Source: Bacteroidota bacterium (GTDB lineage: Bacteria > Bacteroidota > Bacteroidia > Chitinophagales > Saprospiraceae). Taken from it: 64,000 bases of DNA. The translations under genes were made by a program, and so were the position numbers. The DNA lies in assembly GCA_024743405.1 (NCBI GenBank), contig JANSWP010000001.1:1-64000 (forward strand). Direction: 5' to 3'. Of the stretch, positions 26,281 to 34,936 are shown in pieces. The first letter of the stretch is position 1, and each line of letters starts with the position of its first letter. The notes below the pieces were generated by a model, which was not told the DNA's origin, did no database searches, and saw only the letters and a list, made by a program, of their open reading frames with translations.

Positions 26281-28947
26281 TCAAAAATTCCCTCTAAAGG
26301 TTATTATAAAGTTCCGGCCAGGGGCACTTACTCCTGACGAGAATGTTCTATAATGCACATCCAAAATATTTTCCAATGCTAAATTGATTGAATATTTTTT
26401 ACTTATTTGCCAAGAAGTGTAAAGATCATAAGTGGTCCATGCTAAAGAACCATCCTGAACTAAAACTTGATCTCCTTCTTCATCCATTTCAAAGTGACTA
26501 TAAGCTAAATCAATATTATCAGAAGAACCTCCTTTTTTCAACACCAAATCACCATTGCTATCCAATGCAACATCTGAAACATTGTAGTCTTCTGCTGGTT
26601 TCAAACCATTGTACTGAGCGATAGCTGCAAGCTTTAATTTTTTATTCTTAGATGTCCAAGAAATACTTGTTTGACCGTACATAGGAGGGATATGAGCCAT
26701 GGGGACGGTCAAAAGGGTATCCAAATTTTCACTTAATTCAAATCGACTTTTGGACTTTCCATAAGTATAATTGATCCCTGATTTAATCGCCCAAGTGTCA
26801 CCAATATTAAATTCAATATTGCCAGAGAAGCCATAAACTCGAGCCGTTTCTGCATTTATATTCGCTTGGGTCGTCAACAATTCGTCATCTAAAGTTACCA
26901 CATTTGATCCATCAGGTAATCGGAAAGACCGACGTACAATAGCATCTCTCAAGAAAGTATAAAAGCCAGTTGAACTTATTTTTGCCGCTATTCCATTCCC
27001 ATCTACAACCTTACCAAACTGCTTACCGATTGTCAATTCCGTATTAATAGATCGTTCAGGTTTTAATTCTGGATTAGGAATCGTAACGTAGCCATTTTTT
27101 TCTCTAATCTTCGAAAAATCATCAATATTTGGCGAACGAAATGCGGATGAACCTAATATTCTAAATTGCCAATCATCTTTTGTATTAATAGTGAACCCTA
27201 CTCCCCAAGTTAAATCTCCATTTCCAACGCTGATTCCATCTACATATTCTTGTGGCCACACAATTAGACTACTGTCTTGATTAAACATCGAAAACAAGTT
27301 GACATAAGAATACCTTGCGCCAAGGTCTACATTCAGAACCGTATCTGGGCTTTGAAGACGTAAATTTGTATACGCCCCCATAGAAGTCATAGAACTGCCC
27401 ATACCAGGATATCGGGTAAGTGCATCAAGGTAAGTTTCTTCACTTTCAACATTGACATTTCCAGCAAAAGAGTTGACTTTATTGTAATTAAGATCAATGC
27501 CATAAGCTAGCTTATGTCTTTCTGAAGCCATTAAATCTTTGTCAAAGTCGGCAGTCAAAGAATAGATAAAAACATCCTCTACATTGAAGGTTCTTTTACT
27601 ATTATTGAATTTTCGCTTGAGCCGATCTTCGTCTATTTTCTGAAAGGAAGCAATAAAAGTAGCCTTATCGAAATATAATGTTTTGTTGAGGATACGAGCT
27701 TTTAAAGAAGTCAATAGTCGCTTTTGAGGTCCATAATACCACTCTGCCCATTTCAACTCTTTTGCCGACCCAAGTGTATCAGTCAATGCATCATAACGCG
27801 GCACATTTGAGGTCGTCGAATATTGAAAATTACCGACGAAATAAGTTTTTTCATTTGGTTGAAAACGTACTTTTTGAAGGAAATCCATTTGCGAATATCC
27901 CGTTCCTCGCTGGACATCATAATTTGGAGTTGTACTAGAATCAGCTTGAACAATCACGTTTTCAAGCCTTTGATCAACCCCACTTCGTTCGGCATAAAAT
28001 CTTCGTTCCCCAAAATGTTCATATCCTTCTGGGCGCTTATTTCCAGCCTCTAAATCATCAAAGTCAGAGAAGGTTAGGCTCGTCAATGAGCCCCACTCTT
28101 TTTTACCAAAATTCAAATCGGCATGAAAAGTCTTTTCATAATTAGCGGATGAAAATCGAGTATAGACATTGGTTTCAGTGATATAACCACCAGGCTTTTC
28201 TCCAAAATATAATTTGGGATCTTTTGATCTAAAATGCACAACACCTCCTAAAGCATCACTTCCATACATCAATGAACCGGGCCCATATATAACTTCCATT
28301 CTCTCAAGCATCGACGCATCAATAGTAATGGAATTTTGTAAGTGCCCATTTCTATAAATCGCATTATTTAATCGCACTCCATCGACCACCAACAACACTC
28401 TATTCGCTTCGAATCCTCTAATAATTGGACTCCCTCCTCCCATTTGACTTTTCTGAACAAAAACATCTCCGTGAGCAGCCAATGCATCAGCAGAAGTCTG
28501 AGGATTGGTGAAGGCTATTTCTTCTTGAGATATATTTTTGACCTTATAAGGTACATTTTCGGGGCGATCATCCCGCCGACCAATAACCACAACTTCTTTC
28601 AGATCACTCGCCGAAGGTTGTAAAATAATGATCCCACCTAATGAACGGATTTCATGAAATTCTAAATCTCTTTGTTGGTAACCTAAATATGAAAAATGGA
28701 CAAGATCAGAGTATTTCAAATCTTTTAAAATTGCCTTCCCTTCTATATCTGTTGCTTCATTAACTATATCGTAATTATCACTATACACATGAACTCCAAT
28801 GAGGGGCATTCCCGTCTCATCAATCACGGTTATTTCATAATCATAAATTTCATTGGCGAAACAAAAAGAAGGGAATAAAAGCAAGGTGCCTAGTATATAG
28901 ACTTGTATAAGAGAAACAACATAGTGTTTAAGCCTTCTCAAATTCAT
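26281..28947 (-). CDS. TonB-dependent outer-membrane receptor
   Basis: The 888-residue protein has a signal peptide (LGTLLLFPSFCFA), then a carboxypeptidase-D-like beta domain (EITVIDETGMPLIGVHVYSD). A plug follows at about 115-235, with SADALAAHGDVFVQKSQMGGGSPIIRGFEANR (given in part), VLLVVDGVRLNN and GPGSLMYGSDALGGVVHF. The remaining 650 residues form the 22-strand barrel ending RNFIITFRGNF. Such receptors import iron chelates, haem, vitamins or oligosaccharides using the TonB-ExbBD system. The plug resembles haemoglobin/haem-type receptors, but the ligand is not certain. No SusD partner is next to it. It appears to be transcribed alone. Confidence 0.88.
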   Translation of the reverse strand: MNLRRLKHYVVSLIQVYILGTLLLFPSFCFANEIYDYEITVIDETGMPLIGVHVYSDNYDIVNEATDIEGKAILKDLKYSDLVHFSYLGYQQRDLEFHEIRSLGGIIILQPSASDLKEVVVIGRRDDRPENVPYKVKNISQEEIAFTNPQTSADALAAHGDVFVQKSQMGGGSPIIRGFEANRVLLVVDGVRLNNAIYRNGHLQNSITIDASMLERMEVIYGPGSLMYGSDALGGVVHFRSKDPKLYFGEKPGGYITETNVYTRFSSANYEKTFHADLNFGKKEWGSLTSLTFSDFDDLEAGNKRPEGYEHFGERRFYAERSGVDQRLENVIVQADSSTTPNYDVQRGTGYSQMDFLQKVRFQPNEKTYFVGNFQYSTTSNVPRYDALTDTLGSAKELKWAEWYYGPQKRLLTSLKARILNKTLYFDKATFIASFQKIDEDRLKRKFNNSKRTFNVEDVFIYSLTADFDKDLMASERHKLAYGIDLNYNKVNSFAGNVNVESEETYLDALTRYPGMGSSMTSMGAYTNLRLQSPDTVLNVDLGARYSYVNLFSMFNQDSSLIVWPQEYVDGISVGNGDLTWGVGFTINTKDDWQFRILGSSAFRSPNIDDFSKIREKNGYVTIPNPELKPERSINTELTIGKQFGKVVDGNGIAAKISSTGFYTFLRDAIVRRSFRLPDGSNVVTLDDELLTTQANINAETARVYGFSGNIEFNIGDTWAIKSGINYTYGKSKSRFELSENLDTLLTVPMAHIPPMYGQTSISWTSKNKKLKLAAIAQYNGLKPAEDYNVSDVALDSNGDLVLKKGGSSDNIDLAYSHFEMDEEGDQVLVQDGSLAWTTYDLYTSWQISKKYSINLALENILDVHYRTFSSGVSAPGRNFIITFRGNF

Positions 28948-29174
28948 AAGACCGCAGGTTTCGGAAATATTTCTTTAAAAAATTCTTCTAGGGGGGGGAT
29001 TTCCCCTGCAAATTTATGCCATGGGACTATTATGGAGGGATCTTTTTGACTTGCAATTAATGGAATAACAAGCTATAATTAGTTGAATAAACCTTTGAGA
29101 ATCTAAATGATAATTTCAGGCTTTCTTCACAGACACAACTAATTGATATTCAATTATTTGAAATAAAATAAAAA

Positions 29175-30362
29175 TTAATCTTTCCTGTTTTCCACGTACT
29201 GCTGAACTGTTCTAGGAAGTTGAATTGTAAACGTAGTCCCCTCCTCAACCATAGATTTCTTGACAAAAATCTTGCCAGAGTGATAATCTTCTATGATTCG
29301 CTTAGCCAAAGAAAGACCTAAACCCCAACCTCTCTTTTTCGTAGAATATCCAGGCTGGAATACAGTTTTGAATTTGTTAGGTGGGATACCGCTTCCTGTA
29401 TCAGAAACGTCGATATATATATAATCCTTGTCTTCATATATTTGCGCTTCTATAAGCCCTTTCCCATCCATGGCATCGAGTGCATTTCGGAGTAAATTTT
29501 CGACTACCCAATCAAACAAACCTGGATTTATCATTATATTCAAATCCTTTCTTTCTATTTCTACATTAGGAAATTCAAATTTAACCCTTCTAGAAGCGCG
29601 TCGTTGCATATAAATACGACATTTCTCTAATTCATCAAAAACATTTATCGCCTCTAGTTTTGGTACGGAACCAATTTTTGAAAATCGGTCGGCAATTAAC
29701 TCCAACCGAAAGACATCATTTCGTAACTCACTCAAAATTTCCGTTACTTCTTCATCCTCTGCTCGAATACTTTTTAGATGTTCTATCCATGCCACAATTC
29801 CAGAAATAGGCGTTCCTAATTGGTGAGCTGTCTCCTTCGCCATACCTACCCAAACTCGATTTTGCTCCGACCGACGGGCCGAAGAAAATGCCAAGTAACC
29901 AAAAAGAATTAAAACGCCAATGAGGAATAATTGGAAAATTGGAAAATACTGAATGAGGGTTAATAACCTTGACTGTTTGTAATACAGTAATTGCCCTGCA
30001 TTTTCAATAGGTTCGAAACCTTTTATATTAAGTTTTTCCACTTCACTTAACAAATAAGAAGTATCCTGTAACAGATCCTCTCGAAAATTGATTGCATCGA
30101 TAAACAGCCCTGTTTCACTTATCAAAATTAAGGGAATCGTACTATTAGATTGGATTAAAGATCCATGCAAGGTAATATCAAAATCAAGGGGTAACTTATC
30201 AAGTTGTTCATGAGCCATAAGCCAATGCTGGACTTTCTTTCGCTCCTCTTCCGCAATTTGATTTGCCAAATAGTTTGTATAGACTATTGAAATAAAGACA
30301 ATCAAAATACCCCCGATTGCCAAATATAACTTCCAACGAGATTTTCTGGAATAAATATCCAT
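29175..30362 (-). CDS. Sensor histidine kinase
   Basis: The 395-residue membrane kinase has a first transmembrane helix at about 10-30, a sensor domain of about 105 residues in the periplasm, and a second helix at about 137-158. The cytoplasmic kinase follows: H-box KETAHQLGTPISGIVAWIEHL (HQLGTP), N-box NLLRNALDAMDG, G1 DTGSGIP and G2 GWGLGLSLAKRII. There is no HAMP domain, and no response regulator is adjacent, so it is an orphan kinase whose signal and partner are unknown. The HQLGTP form of the H-box is common among Bacteroidota kinases. Confidence 0.88.
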   Translation of the reverse strand: MDIYSRKSRWKLYLAIGGILIVFISIVYTNYLANQIAEEERKKVQHWLMAHEQLDKLPLDFDITLHGSLIQSNSTIPLILISETGLFIDAINFREDLLQDTSYLLSEVEKLNIKGFEPIENAGQLLYYKQSRLLTLIQYFPIFQLFLIGVLILFGYLAFSSARRSEQNRVWVGMAKETAHQLGTPISGIVAWIEHLKSIRAEDEEVTEILSELRNDVFRLELIADRFSKIGSVPKLEAINVFDELEKCRIYMQRRASRRVKFEFPNVEIERKDLNIMINPGLFDWVVENLLRNALDAMDGKGLIEAQIYEDKDYIYIDVSDTGSGIPPNKFKTVFQPGYSTKKRGWGLGLSLAKRIIEDYHSGKIFVKKSMVEEGTTFTIQLPRTVQQYVENRKD

Positions 30363-30402
30363 TATTAGTGATTGATCATTTGTAAACTAGCCATCTAAAG
30401 CC

Positions 30403-30569
30403 ACTAAGTAACGCCGAAAGAATAAGTTGGACAATTGGACAAAATTATTTTGGTTTTAGTTTTCATTAAGAAATGCTTGCATAGCACAGCTACGGAAGTA
30501 TTTTTTAAGGAAGAATAGGAGCAAAAGAAGTCGTCCAGATGATCAAGTTATTTTTTTGGCGTTACTAAA
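30403..30569 (+). repeat. Foldback intergenic element (about 167 bp)
   Basis: The left arm CTAAGTAACGCCGAAAGAAT pairs with the right arm TTTTTTTGGCGTTACTAAAG. The centre has a small hairpin CATAGC-ac-AGCTACG (TAGC/GCTA) flanked by AAATGCTTG and GTATTTTTTAAGG. It sits between the DUF3089 and histidine-kinase genes, both on the minus strand. Confidence 0.75.
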
Positions 30570-30585
30570 GTGGTCTACGTCTAAT

Positions 30586-31665
30586 TTAATTATTCAGACT
30601 GTCAATTGACTTTAATGATTCTTTTTCAGTGCCTTCTTCCTTCAGATATGACGCTACTCTTAATTGTGCATTTTCACGAACATTGACATAGAAAAAATTA
30701 TAGTCTGCAATGTGGTAATTTTTTTTGGTTAGAAAAAAACTACCCGGAAATTTTGGCTTATTAGTCCATAAAATTCCATCATAAACCTGAGCTTGTATCG
30801 CTTGTTTATAAATTTTGTTGAAATTATAAAATACGGCCCCTTTGTTGAGTGATTTAGGTGCTAACGATTCATCAGTAACCCAGTTTAAAGGATTTGTCAC
30901 GACAATATTGTTATTTGGTTCCCAGAACTTTTCCGGTTTGTACCCTTTTTTAAAGGTTCTCCAAGAACAAAAACAACCTATTTCCTTTGCAGATTTGCAC
31001 CCTTTTATGTTTTTAAAGAAATTTTCCTCTATGGGCCACCCTACTAAATAAGCGGCAACCAATTGTTTCTGAAGTGGCTTTCCGTCAAAAAAATCTTTTA
31101 ATAAGGTTTTTCCATGCCCCGACCCTTGACTATGAGATGCTATAATAATTGGGCGACCCATATTATAGTTTTTAAGGTAATATTCAAAAGCAGCTTTAAT
31201 ATCTTGATATGCTAGCCGATAAGCCTTATCCGCTCCCCTATCTTTTAGTTCTTCATGATAAAAAATTTGCAAATGAGCTTGCCGATAACGAGGTGCATAC
31301 ACCCTACCAGCACCATTAAATATACTCGCTTGATACCGAATAGCTCCCTCTTCTGTTTTCTCATTACATACTTCATCATCACAGGAAGCATTCCATTGAT
31401 CCTCCCCTTTATCACCTACATAGGTGGTCGGATGAAGAAAAAAAACATCTGCTTCAGAAATAGATTGAAGGTCTTGCATAAAAGTAGTGTCTGGTGTCAA
31501 ATCCGCAAAATCTTCTATGGTCGGAAGCGCTGCCCAATTCGCTGGTTTCGAGTAGTCTGGTTCAGCAGGAAGGTTGGTCTCAGAAAAAGTACCAGTGGGC
31601 AGAACGATAGCCTTACATGAGGCAAATAAAACTAAGAGAATATAGCCAAATGTTGATTGTTTCAT
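30586..31665 (-). CDS. DUF3089 lipoprotein, alpha/beta-hydrolase-like
   Basis: The product of about 359 residues begins MKQSTFGYILLVLFASC, a lipoprotein signal with the lipobox LFASC, so it is likely anchored in an envelope membrane. The body matches DUF3089: DVFFLHPTTYVGD, an alpha/beta-hydrolase-like nucleophile elbow in IIIASHSQGSGHG, and LVAAYLVGWPI. The fold suggests an esterase or lipase activity, but members are uncharacterised. The ATG at 31665 is chosen because it begins the signal; the upstream ATG at 31698 adds eleven residues. The tail carries an acidic low-complexity end. Confidence 0.82.
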   Translation of the reverse strand: MKQSTFGYILLVLFASCKAIVLPTGTFSETNLPAEPDYSKPANWAALPTIEDFADLTPDTTFMQDLQSISEADVFFLHPTTYVGDKGEDQWNASCDDEVCNEKTEEGAIRYQASIFNGAGRVYAPRYRQAHLQIFYHEELKDRGADKAYRLAYQDIKAAFEYYLKNYNMGRPIIIASHSQGSGHGKTLLKDFFDGKPLQKQLVAAYLVGWPIEENFFKNIKGCKSAKEIGCFCSWRTFKKGYKPEKFWEPNNNIVVTNPLNWVTDESLAPKSLNKGAVFYNFNKIYKQAIQAQVYDGILWTNKPKFPGSFFLTKKNYHIADYNFFYVNVRENAQLRVASYLKEEGTEKESLKSIDSLNN

Positions 31666-32073
31666 TTTTTGAATTACGTGAGATTTAATATTGTACAAGC
31701 GTTTTGAGCTTGCTTGGATAAAACAAAATTAAAGAGTTTTGATTTGATAGACTACCTTCAAAACTCATTATAGTCTACATAACGCAAAATACCTTGGTAA
31801 ATTGAGCGAATTGATTGTTTAAAATCTTAGTTCTATATTTGTTCCTTTGAAAAAGCATTTTACCTCCTAATATTTTCCATTTTTCTATTGCTAACCTAAT
31901 TTTACTTTCGTAAAACAATCTAAGATTAGAGCTTATTATATTAATGTAAATACAACTTGATATACAGGGTTTCTTTAGAAAATTAACTTTTAATAGTTAA
32001 CATTTCTCTAAATAAATTCTGTTTATCACTAATTTTGCACCCTTTAAAAAAAACGAATTAAACATTTAAACAT
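31666..32073 (+). promoter_or_regulatory. Divergent intergenic region with ugd promoter box at 32030-32037
   Basis: The region lies between divergent genes. TAATTTTG at 32030-32037, followed by CACCC, matches the Bacteroidota -7 box and is 37 bp before the ugd start codon. The rest is AT-rich, with no foldback element or gene. The gap includes the alternative upstream start of the DUF3089 gene. Confidence 0.55.
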
Positions 32074-33387
32074 ATGAATATTGCCGTAGTAGGTACAGGT
32101 TATGTAGGTCTTGTCTCTGGAACATGTTTTGCCGAGACGGGCAACAGTGTTATTTGTGTTGATATTGATGAAAATAAAGTAAAACGAATGCAAGATGGAG
32201 AGGTTCCTATTTATGAACCTGGTCTAGAGACACTATTTCAAAGAAACACGGATCAAGGTCGACTGAAGTTCACAACTAATCTTAAAGAAGCAATAGAACC
32301 CGCTCAAATTATTTTTCTCGCTCTTCCGACACCACCAGATGAAGATGGTTCTGCTGACTTAAAATATATATTAGGTGTCGCAGATGATCTTTCTAAAATA
32401 ATCACGGATTATAAAGTAATCGTTGATAAAAGTACAGTCCCGGTTGGTACATCTGAAAAGGTCCATGCTAAATTAGCCAAAAACCTTTCTGAAGATTTAT
32501 TCGATGTCGTCTCTAATCCTGAATTTTTGCGCGAAGGGGTTGCTGTCGATGATTTCATGAAGCCTGACCGAGTTGTTATTGGAACAAATTCGGAAAAAGC
32601 TCAAAAAGTCATGCGGAAATTATATGATCCTTTTGTGCGCTCCGGTAATCCAATCATCATGATGGATGAACGCTCAGCAGAAATGACTAAATATGCTGCA
32701 AACTCCTACTTGGCCGCACGTATTTCCTTTATGAATGAAATCGCCAACCTCTGCGAGCGAGCAGGTGCTAATGTTGATATGGTGAGAAAAGGAATGGGAA
32801 GCGATAACCGAATTGGAAAACGATTTTTATTTCCTGGAGTTGGCTATGGAGGTAGCTGTTTCCCTAAAGATGTCCAAGCATTAGCAAAAACAGCAGCCGA
32901 GTTTGATTATGATTTCAAAATTTTGAAATCGGTGATGAATGTTAATACTATCCAAAAAGAAATATTAGCTCATAAAATAAAAGCCTATTTTGGAGGTAAT
33001 TTACAGGATAAAACTATTGCTATTTGGGGTCTAGCGTTTAAGCCCAACACCGATGATATTAGAGAAGCTCCTGCACTTTATATCATAAATGAATTGATGA
33101 AAGCAGGAGCAACTATTAAAGCTTTTGACCCTGAAGCTATGAATAATGTAAATGCCCTTTATAATGGTCAAGTTCAAATGGCAAAGGACCAATATGAAGC
33201 ATTAGTCGGTGCTGATGCTTTGGCAATAGTAACTGAATGGAGCGTTTTCAGAACTCCAAGTTTCCAAGTGATGCGTGAATTATTAAAAAATCCAATCATT
33301 TTTGATGGACGAAATCTCTATGACCTAGACAATATGAAAGATGAAGGATTCTACTATCAATCTATAGGTCGAAATACTGTGGAATAA
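32074..33387 (+). CDS. ugd: UDP-glucose 6-dehydrogenase
   Basis: The 437-residue enzyme oxidises UDP-glucose twice to UDP-glucuronate with NAD+, providing precursors for capsule and exopolysaccharide. The N-terminal Rossmann motif is VVGTGYVGLVSG at about 5-16. STVPVGTS and NPEFLREG follow, and the catalytic cysteine is in GVGYGGSCFPKD, with the UDP-binding C-terminal domain after it. Length is standard. It has its own promoter box upstream, and a foldback element plus a strong terminator downstream, so it is monocistronic. No other polysaccharide genes flank it, although rfbC and rfbD are 6 kb away. Confidence 0.95.
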   Translation: MNIAVVGTGYVGLVSGTCFAETGNSVICVDIDENKVKRMQDGEVPIYEPGLETLFQRNTDQGRLKFTTNLKEAIEPAQIIFLALPTPPDEDGSADLKYILGVADDLSKIITDYKVIVDKSTVPVGTSEKVHAKLAKNLSEDLFDVVSNPEFLREGVAVDDFMKPDRVVIGTNSEKAQKVMRKLYDPFVRSGNPIIMMDERSAEMTKYAANSYLAARISFMNEIANLCERAGANVDMVRKGMGSDNRIGKRFLFPGVGYGGSCFPKDVQALAKTAAEFDYDFKILKSVMNVNTIQKEILAHKIKAYFGGNLQDKTIAIWGLAFKPNTDDIREAPALYIINELMKAGATIKAFDPEAMNNVNALYNGQVQMAKDQYEALVGADALAIVTEWSVFRTPSFQVMRELLKNPIIFDGRNLYDLDNMKDEGFYYQSIGRNTVE

Positions 33388-33397
33388 AAAACATGTA

Positions 33398-33530
33398 TTA
33401 AATAATTCAAGTTGCGGATAATTCTTGATGAATCGAAAATCGTCCAATTTTGCTTCAAAATCATTCTACGGTAATCCTTCTTCACAAAATACTCCGTTTT
33501 CAATTCAATATCCGCAACTTGGGTTAAATA
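33398..33530. repeat. Short foldback intergenic element (about 133 bp)
   Basis: The left arm TTCAAGTTGCGGATAATTC pairs with the right arm GAATT-like CAATATCCGCAACTTGGG. The core is strongly divergent (CGTCCAATTTTGC, TCATTCTACGGTAATCC). It lies directly after ugd and before its terminator. Confidence 0.65.
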
Positions 33531-33538
33531 GTGTATAG

Positions 33539-33567
33539 AGGCGGCCTATATAAGCCGCCTTTTTTTA
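33539..33567 (+). terminator. Intrinsic terminator of ugd
   Basis: AGGCGGC and GCCGCCT form a GC-rich seven-pair stem around CTATATAA, followed at once by a run of seven or eight T. It is the strongest typical terminator in the window. Confidence 0.88.
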
Positions 33568-33786
33568 TTTTACTTCTTGTCTATTTTCCAACTTTTATTC
33601 TGAAAATGGCAACCTAACATCTATTCTATTTCATTTCATTGTCATTTTTCAAATAATAACAAATTATTTTTTTTCAATACTTGAATACTTTTTGTAATTT
33701 GTGGCTAAAGCAGAAAAGTAGTCAGCTGCTATAAAATAGATTCCTTATTTTCCCGTTATCTTATCAAATCTTAATTAACGCCACAT

Positions 33787-34020
33787 ATGAAGAACAAAGC
33801 CATTAGAAGACTAATCAAAGCAAAAAATGCTTTACAAACCACCCTTAGTAGAATTTTAGATATCAACAAACAAAAAAAGATACTTTCCGACATTCAAACT
33901 CCTCCTGAGTTATACTCAAAAATCCATAATGAATTAAAATTATTGAACAAGATGGCTGAAAAACAAGCGAAGCTAGTTCAGATTTTTGAACACAAACTCA
34001 ATGAAAAACAAACAGGATAA
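33787..34020 (+). CDS. Small basic helical protein of unknown function
   Basis: This 77-residue protein is lysine-rich and predicted to be almost entirely alpha-helical, perhaps a two-helix coiled coil (AIRRLIKAKNALQTTL and KIHNELKLLNKMAEKQAKLV). It has no signal peptide, cysteine or membrane segment. A small terminator-like hairpin follows at 34039, which supports a separate transcript. I do not recognise a family. Confidence 0.5.
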   Translation: MKNKAIRRLIKAKNALQTTLSRILDINKQKKILSDIQTPPELYSKIHNELKLLNKMAEKQAKLVQIFEHKLNEKQTG

Positions 34021-34038
34021 TTGCCAATCTTCTTCTTG

Positions 34039-34086
34039 AAAACCCGGAGACATTTCCAATAACTTCGGTTTTTGTATTTTTTGAAT
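34039..34086 (+). terminator. Terminator-like hairpin after the small helical protein gene
   Basis: AAAACCCGGAG (34039-34049) pairs with CTTCGGTTTTT (34063-34073), with one mismatch and one G-T pair, around a 13-base loop. A T-rich tract follows. Confidence 0.6.
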
Positions 34087-34305
34087 AATTATTCGTTATT
34101 CGCAAAAAGTTTGTCTACCTATTTCATAGGATATTCTAATTACCTCCTTGCATTAGGTTTCCCCATATTTGCCTTAGAGCCTCCCACTCGATACTACTTT
34201 CCAAACCTACCAGTATTTGATGATTTTTGATTTCCATAAGTCTATAATTGAGTGCAATTAGAAAGATTTTGAATACCTTCGATTATCAAAAAATCAAAAA
34301 TTAAG

Positions 34306-34824
34306 ATGGACTTAAAAACAGAAATATTCAAAGAATGCACAAAGGCACATGTACTGAATATCAGCAAAATGATTGGTGACAATGACCTACTTTTTGCTGA
34401 ATTAATGGACATGTTTTTCGATAAGCAATACGCGACAAGACACAGAATTTCTTGGATCGTCACACATTGTGCTGAAGCTCACCCCCAGTTAATAATTCCC
34501 TATTTTGAAAAAATGATTTTAAATCTCAAGACACCAAAACTAATTCCAGCAATCAAAAGAAACACCCTAAAAATAATCGCTGATTTGAATCCTAAATTCT
34601 CAGAAGAATTGACAGGTCATGCTTTGGATATCTGTTTTGAGTTTTTGATTTCTACAAAAGAACCCGTTGCCATAAAAGTTCATGCCATGCAAGTCACCTT
34701 TAATATATGCAAACAAGAACCTGAATTATTGAATGAACTAAAAATGGTTATTGAGGATCAAATGGACTTTAGCACAGCAGGATTTAAATCTAGAGGGAAA
34801 AAAATCTTGAAAGCTATCGGGTGA
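34306..34824 (+). CDS. HEAT-like helical repeat protein
   Basis: The 172-residue soluble protein consists of paired amphipathic helices resembling HEAT/ARM repeats, for example HRISWIVTHCAEAHPQLIIP, AIKRNTLKIIADLNPKF and AIKVHAMQVTFNICKQEPEL. It has no signal peptide or catalytic motif, so it probably mediates protein contacts in the cytoplasm. Similar short helical proteins are common in Bacteroidota, but I cannot name this one. It lies upstream of a TonB-receptor gene on the same strand, with a weak hairpin CGAAG-taa-CTTCG and a T-rich stretch between them. Confidence 0.65.
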   Translation: MDLKTEIFKECTKAHVLNISKMIGDNDLLFAELMDMFFDKQYATRHRISWIVTHCAEAHPQLIIPYFEKMILNLKTPKLIPAIKRNTLKIIADLNPKFSEELTGHALDICFEFLISTKEPVAIKVHAMQVTFNICKQEPELLNELKMVIEDQMDFSTAGFKSRGKKILKAIG

Positions 34825-34936
34825 AACTTCAACATTTACTAACAAGTTCGTATTTGTTCTCAGTCCATCATTTGTCCCATTAAAATTTCGAAGTAACTTC
34901 GTATTTTTTATTCTCAATCATTAGCATAGTTCAAAC

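Noticed and set aside
26079-26297. Plus-strand open frame between rfbC and the TonB receptor gene
   Set aside because: It overlaps the start of rfbC in antisense and reads as lysine-rich AT-biased translation without a motif.
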